From Methanobrevibacter cuticularis (GTDB lineage: Archaea > Methanobacteriota > Methanobacteria > Methanobacteriales > Methanobacteriaceae), in the NCBI RefSeq assembly GCF_001639285.1, contig NZ_LWMW01000064.1:1-62737 (forward strand): a DNA stretch of 62,737 nt, written 5' to 3'. Below the pieces are notes generated by a model. The model did not search any database. It saw only the letters and a program-made list of their open reading frames with translations, and was not told the origin of the DNA. Every line of letters starts with the position of its first letter. The first letter of the stretch is position 1. The translations under genes were made by a program, and so were the position numbers. Shown one piece after another: positions 61,130 through 62,737 of the stretch.

Positions 61130-61651
61130 TTGTTACACCTAGAAAAGAATTTAAGAGATGAGCTTAAAAGACCATTTGGGAGATTATACTCATCATTTGA
61201 TGATGCGATTGATGATATCAGGTCTTCTAAATTCTTAATTTCTGTTGGAGATTCTACAACCAACAATCTTATTAATGTAGGAATATATCCCAATATTAGT
61301 ATCATAGATAATCTTATTCAAAGAAAAATTCACAATCATGAAATTATATACACAGAAAATATTTTAAGGGCTAAAAATCCACCAGGAACTATTACTGATG
61401 ATCTATGGGAAACCATAGAGTTAGCTATTAACAAATCAATCCATAATGATAATGGAGATGATGGTGAAAATCAAAATCATTTGATTGTTGTAGATGGTGA
61501 AGAAGATCTTGCAGTTCTTCCCGTAATCATACTAGCTCCTGAAGAAACTATTGTATTATATGGTCAGCCTAATGAAGGTTTAGTCTTTGTAAATGTTTCT
61601 GATGTAAAAACTAGAGCCAATGAGCTTATTAAAAAATTCAAAAAAATTTAA
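61130..61651 (+). CDS. GTP-dependent dephospho-CoA kinase (DUF359)
   Basis: A 173-residue member of the archaeal DUF359 family, shown elsewhere to phosphorylate dephospho-CoA with GTP as the last step of CoA synthesis. RDELKRPFGRLY, SVGDSTTNNLI, RAKNPPGTI, VVDGEEDLAVLPVI and VLYGQPNEGLV are the family lines; GEED holds probable catalytic acids. The start is TTG after GAGGGAAA. It lies between spt4 and S24e, its usual place. Pantoate kinase at 7448 is an earlier step. Confidence 0.9.
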   Translation: MLHLEKNLRDELKRPFGRLYSSFDDAIDDIRSSKFLISVGDSTTNNLINVGIYPNISIIDNLIQRKIHNHEIIYTENILRAKNPPGTITDDLWETIELAINKSIHNDNGDDGENQNHLIVVDGEEDLAVLPVIILAPEETIVLYGQPNEGLVFVNVSDVKTRANELIKKFKKI

Positions 61652-61722
61652 TAATGGTTGTAGGCATATATTTAAATCCGCATTGAAATTTAAATTTTAT
61701 TTAAGTTAAAGAGGCTTAAAAT

Positions 61723-62094
61723 ATGGAAATTGATATATTAGATCAAAAAGAAAATAAAGTATTAGATAGAACTGAAATTAAGTTTAATTGTACATACTCT
61801 GGTGAAGCTACACCAAAATTATTAGATGTTAAAAGCAAATTAGTAGCATTACTTGATACTAAAAAGGGATTAATTGTAATTGACTCTATTCAACCTCATT
61901 TTGGTGAAACAAAAGCAGCTGGATATGCAAAAATTTATGGTTCAGAAGAAAGTTTAAAAGATATTGAAACTGAGCATGTAATTGCTAAAAATAAAGAAGC
62001 TGAAACTCCTGCTGATGATAATGATGCGGAAGAGTCTGAAGAAGCTACAGAAGATGAATTAGATGATGTGGCTGAAGCTACTGAATATAGTTAG
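61723..62094 (+). CDS. rps24e: Ribosomal protein S24e
   Basis: A 123-residue small-subunit protein. [38 protein letters not shown] and [13 protein letters not shown] are the family lines. The last 25 residues are almost all Asp, Glu and Ala, an acidic tail longer than in many relatives. It lies 11 bases before S27ae, so the two are in one operon. Confidence 0.95.
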   Translation: MEIDILDQKENKVLDRTEIKFNCTYSGEATPKLLDVKSKLVALLDTKKGLIVIDSIQPHFGETKAAGYAKIYGSEESLKDIETEHVIAKNKEAETPADDNDAEESEEATEDELDDVAEATEYS

Positions 62095-62105
62095 GGGGCA
62101 AAAAT

Positions 62106-62261
62106 ATGAAAAAATCAACTCTTTATGAAATTGATGGTGAAAAAATAAAAAGAAAAAATCCATTCTGTCCTCGTTGTTCTGGAGGTGTATTTATGGCTGA
62201 TCATGGTGATAGATATGCTTGTGGAAAATGTGGATACACAGAAATGAAAAATAAAAAATAA
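62106..62261 (+). CDS. rps27ae: Ribosomal protein S27ae
   Basis: A 51-residue zinc protein of the small subunit. The four ligands are CPRC near residue 22-25 and CGKC near 40-43, in the lines [19 protein letters not shown] and [12 protein letters not shown]. No ubiquitin domain is fused, as expected in archaea. GGGGGC precedes the ATG. A hairpin terminator follows. The tRNA-modifying Kae1 gene often found next in euryarchaea is not here. Confidence 0.94.
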   Translation: MKKSTLYEIDGEKIKRKNPFCPRCSGGVFMADHGDRYACGKCGYTEMKNKK

Positions 62262-62329
62262 TTTTATTTTTATTACTTTTTATAATAATTTGAATATTTT
62301 TATTACTCTTTATAACAATTTGAATATTA
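62262..62329. repeat. 32-bp tandem duplication after S27ae
   Basis: TTTTATTACTTTTTATAATA onward repeats once with small changes (near 62267 and 62298) before the terminator hairpin. Confidence 0.75.
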
Positions 62330-62372
62330 GGGAGTATACTTATTCTCCCAGCTATTCTTTTTTTAATTTTTT
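62330..62372 (+). terminator. Terminator of the ribosomal cluster
   Basis: GGGAG at 62330 pairs with CTCCC at 62345. The T-rich run CTTTTTTTAATTTTTT follows from 62357. Confidence 0.7.
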
Positions 62373-62673
62373 CATAGCTTGCATACTTGAAGTAATACTA
62401 TTTGTTCACGAAAATTTAAATACAGTACATAATATCTATTTTTTTTGTTTTAGATAATTATTGAGAAAATTATAGTATTTCTTTGTAAGTGTGTGGAATA
62501 TTTTTTTTATTTTGGTGTTTTTTATTTTTAGTTGCTATTTTTTTTTATTTTGGTGTTAATTTTTTTATTTTAGTTGTTAATTTTTTAGTTAATTCAATTT
62601 AATACTTCAGAATCAGTATTGCTCTTGGTATTACTGTTATATTTATATATTATGGGTGTTAATAGCTATTTTT
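62373..62673. other. Intergenic region upstream of the second Rpn gene
   Basis: T-rich DNA with imperfect repeats of TTTTTATTTTGGTGTT and TTTTATTTTAGTTG near 62505-62580. The last 25 bases match the DNA just upstream of the Rpn gene at 11512. Confidence 0.55.
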
Positions 62674-62737
62674 ATGAGAGAATTGGATCCTTTGAATGAT
62701 TTTGCTGTTTTAAAGTGTATGGGTGAAAACGGTGATG
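62674..62737 (+). CDS. Rpn-family nuclease/transposase, 5' end only
   Basis: Twenty-one codons before the window edge read RELDPLNDFAVLKCMGENGD. This is the same as the start of the gene at 10598-11512 except for two residues. An in-frame GTG at 62656 would add six residues, as in the other copy. Sequence identity extends upstream of the start, so a recent duplication is likely. Confidence 0.85.
   Translation, partial: MRELDPLNDFAVLKCMGENGD

Overview
The window is an AT-rich stretch (I estimate a little under 30% GC) of a methanogenic archaeon, most likely a Methanobrevibacter or close relative in the Methanobacteriales. The evidence is a set of archaeal and methanogen-typical genes: F420H2:NADP oxidoreductase (npdG), a HMf-type histone, aIF5B, aIF2-gamma, RNA polymerase E' (Rpo7) and Spt4, ribosomal proteins L7Ae, S28e, L24e, S6e, S24e and S27ae, an archaeal tRNA-splicing endonuclease, an archaeal CCA-adding enzyme, the archaeal shikimate entry (aroA'/aroB'), pantoate kinase and GTP-dependent dephospho-CoA kinase for archaeal coenzyme A synthesis, and glutamate synthase split into three genes. 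Several large secreted beta-helix/Ig-like 'adhesin-like' proteins are also typical of Methanobrevibacter. || Layout. 0.2-2.1 kb: a U32 peptidase-family protein, then a repeat- and element-rich gap with a gene relic. 2.6-6.0 kb: a large anchored adhesin. 6.5-8.9 kb: PHP phosphoesterase, pantoate kinase and a DUF2115 protein. 9.6-13.7 kb: an accessory zone with a secreted Ig-like protein, an Rpn-type nuclease and a fusion of a phage antirepressor-type (Bro-N) domain to protein-L-isoaspartate methyltransferase. 14.1-14.3 kb: an orphan promoter with an 18-bp palindrome and two inverted repeats but no protein gene. 14.8-20.3 kb: metabolism and tRNA genes (methyltransferase, aroA', aroB', thpR, cca). 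20.6-30.8 kb: a surface-protein island with four secreted proteins (one frameshifted, two lacking a canonical start codon), a C39-peptidase relic and an IS1182-like transposase relic. 30.9-32.4 kb: an apparently intact insertion sequence. 32.7-38.9 kb: gadB, a truncated HTH regulator beside a miniature transposon, argB, aksF, a membrane protein and a HEAT-repeat protein. 39.9-44 kb: pdxT and the three glutamate synthase genes. 44.4-52.5 kb: a MATE transporter, npdG, endA, trpS, a SpoIIM-like membrane protein, thrC and a histone. 53.3-62.3 kb: the conserved translation/transcription cluster L7Ae-S28e-L24e-Ndk-aIF5B-S6e-aIF2gamma-PIN-pyrophosphatase-Rpo7-Spt4-dephospho-CoA kinase-S24e-S27ae. The window ends in the start of a second Rpn gene. 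|| Genome-style features. Almost every long intergenic region holds its own unrelated minisatellite (25-76 bp unit, 2-5 copies), and several arrays begin inside the preceding gene, so its last codons and stop are copied downstream. A palindromic octamer, ATAGCTAT, occurs about ten times more often than base composition predicts. A 140-bp miniature inverted-repeat element is present in two near-identical copies plus a longer divergent relative. || No rRNA, tRNA or CRISPR array was recognised. The strongest leads for something undescribed are the Bro-N/PCMT fusion, the orphan palindrome-promoter units at 14.1 and 39.45 kb, the shared C-terminal anchor motif of the surface proteins, the ATA/ATT start positions and the ATAGCTAT excess.
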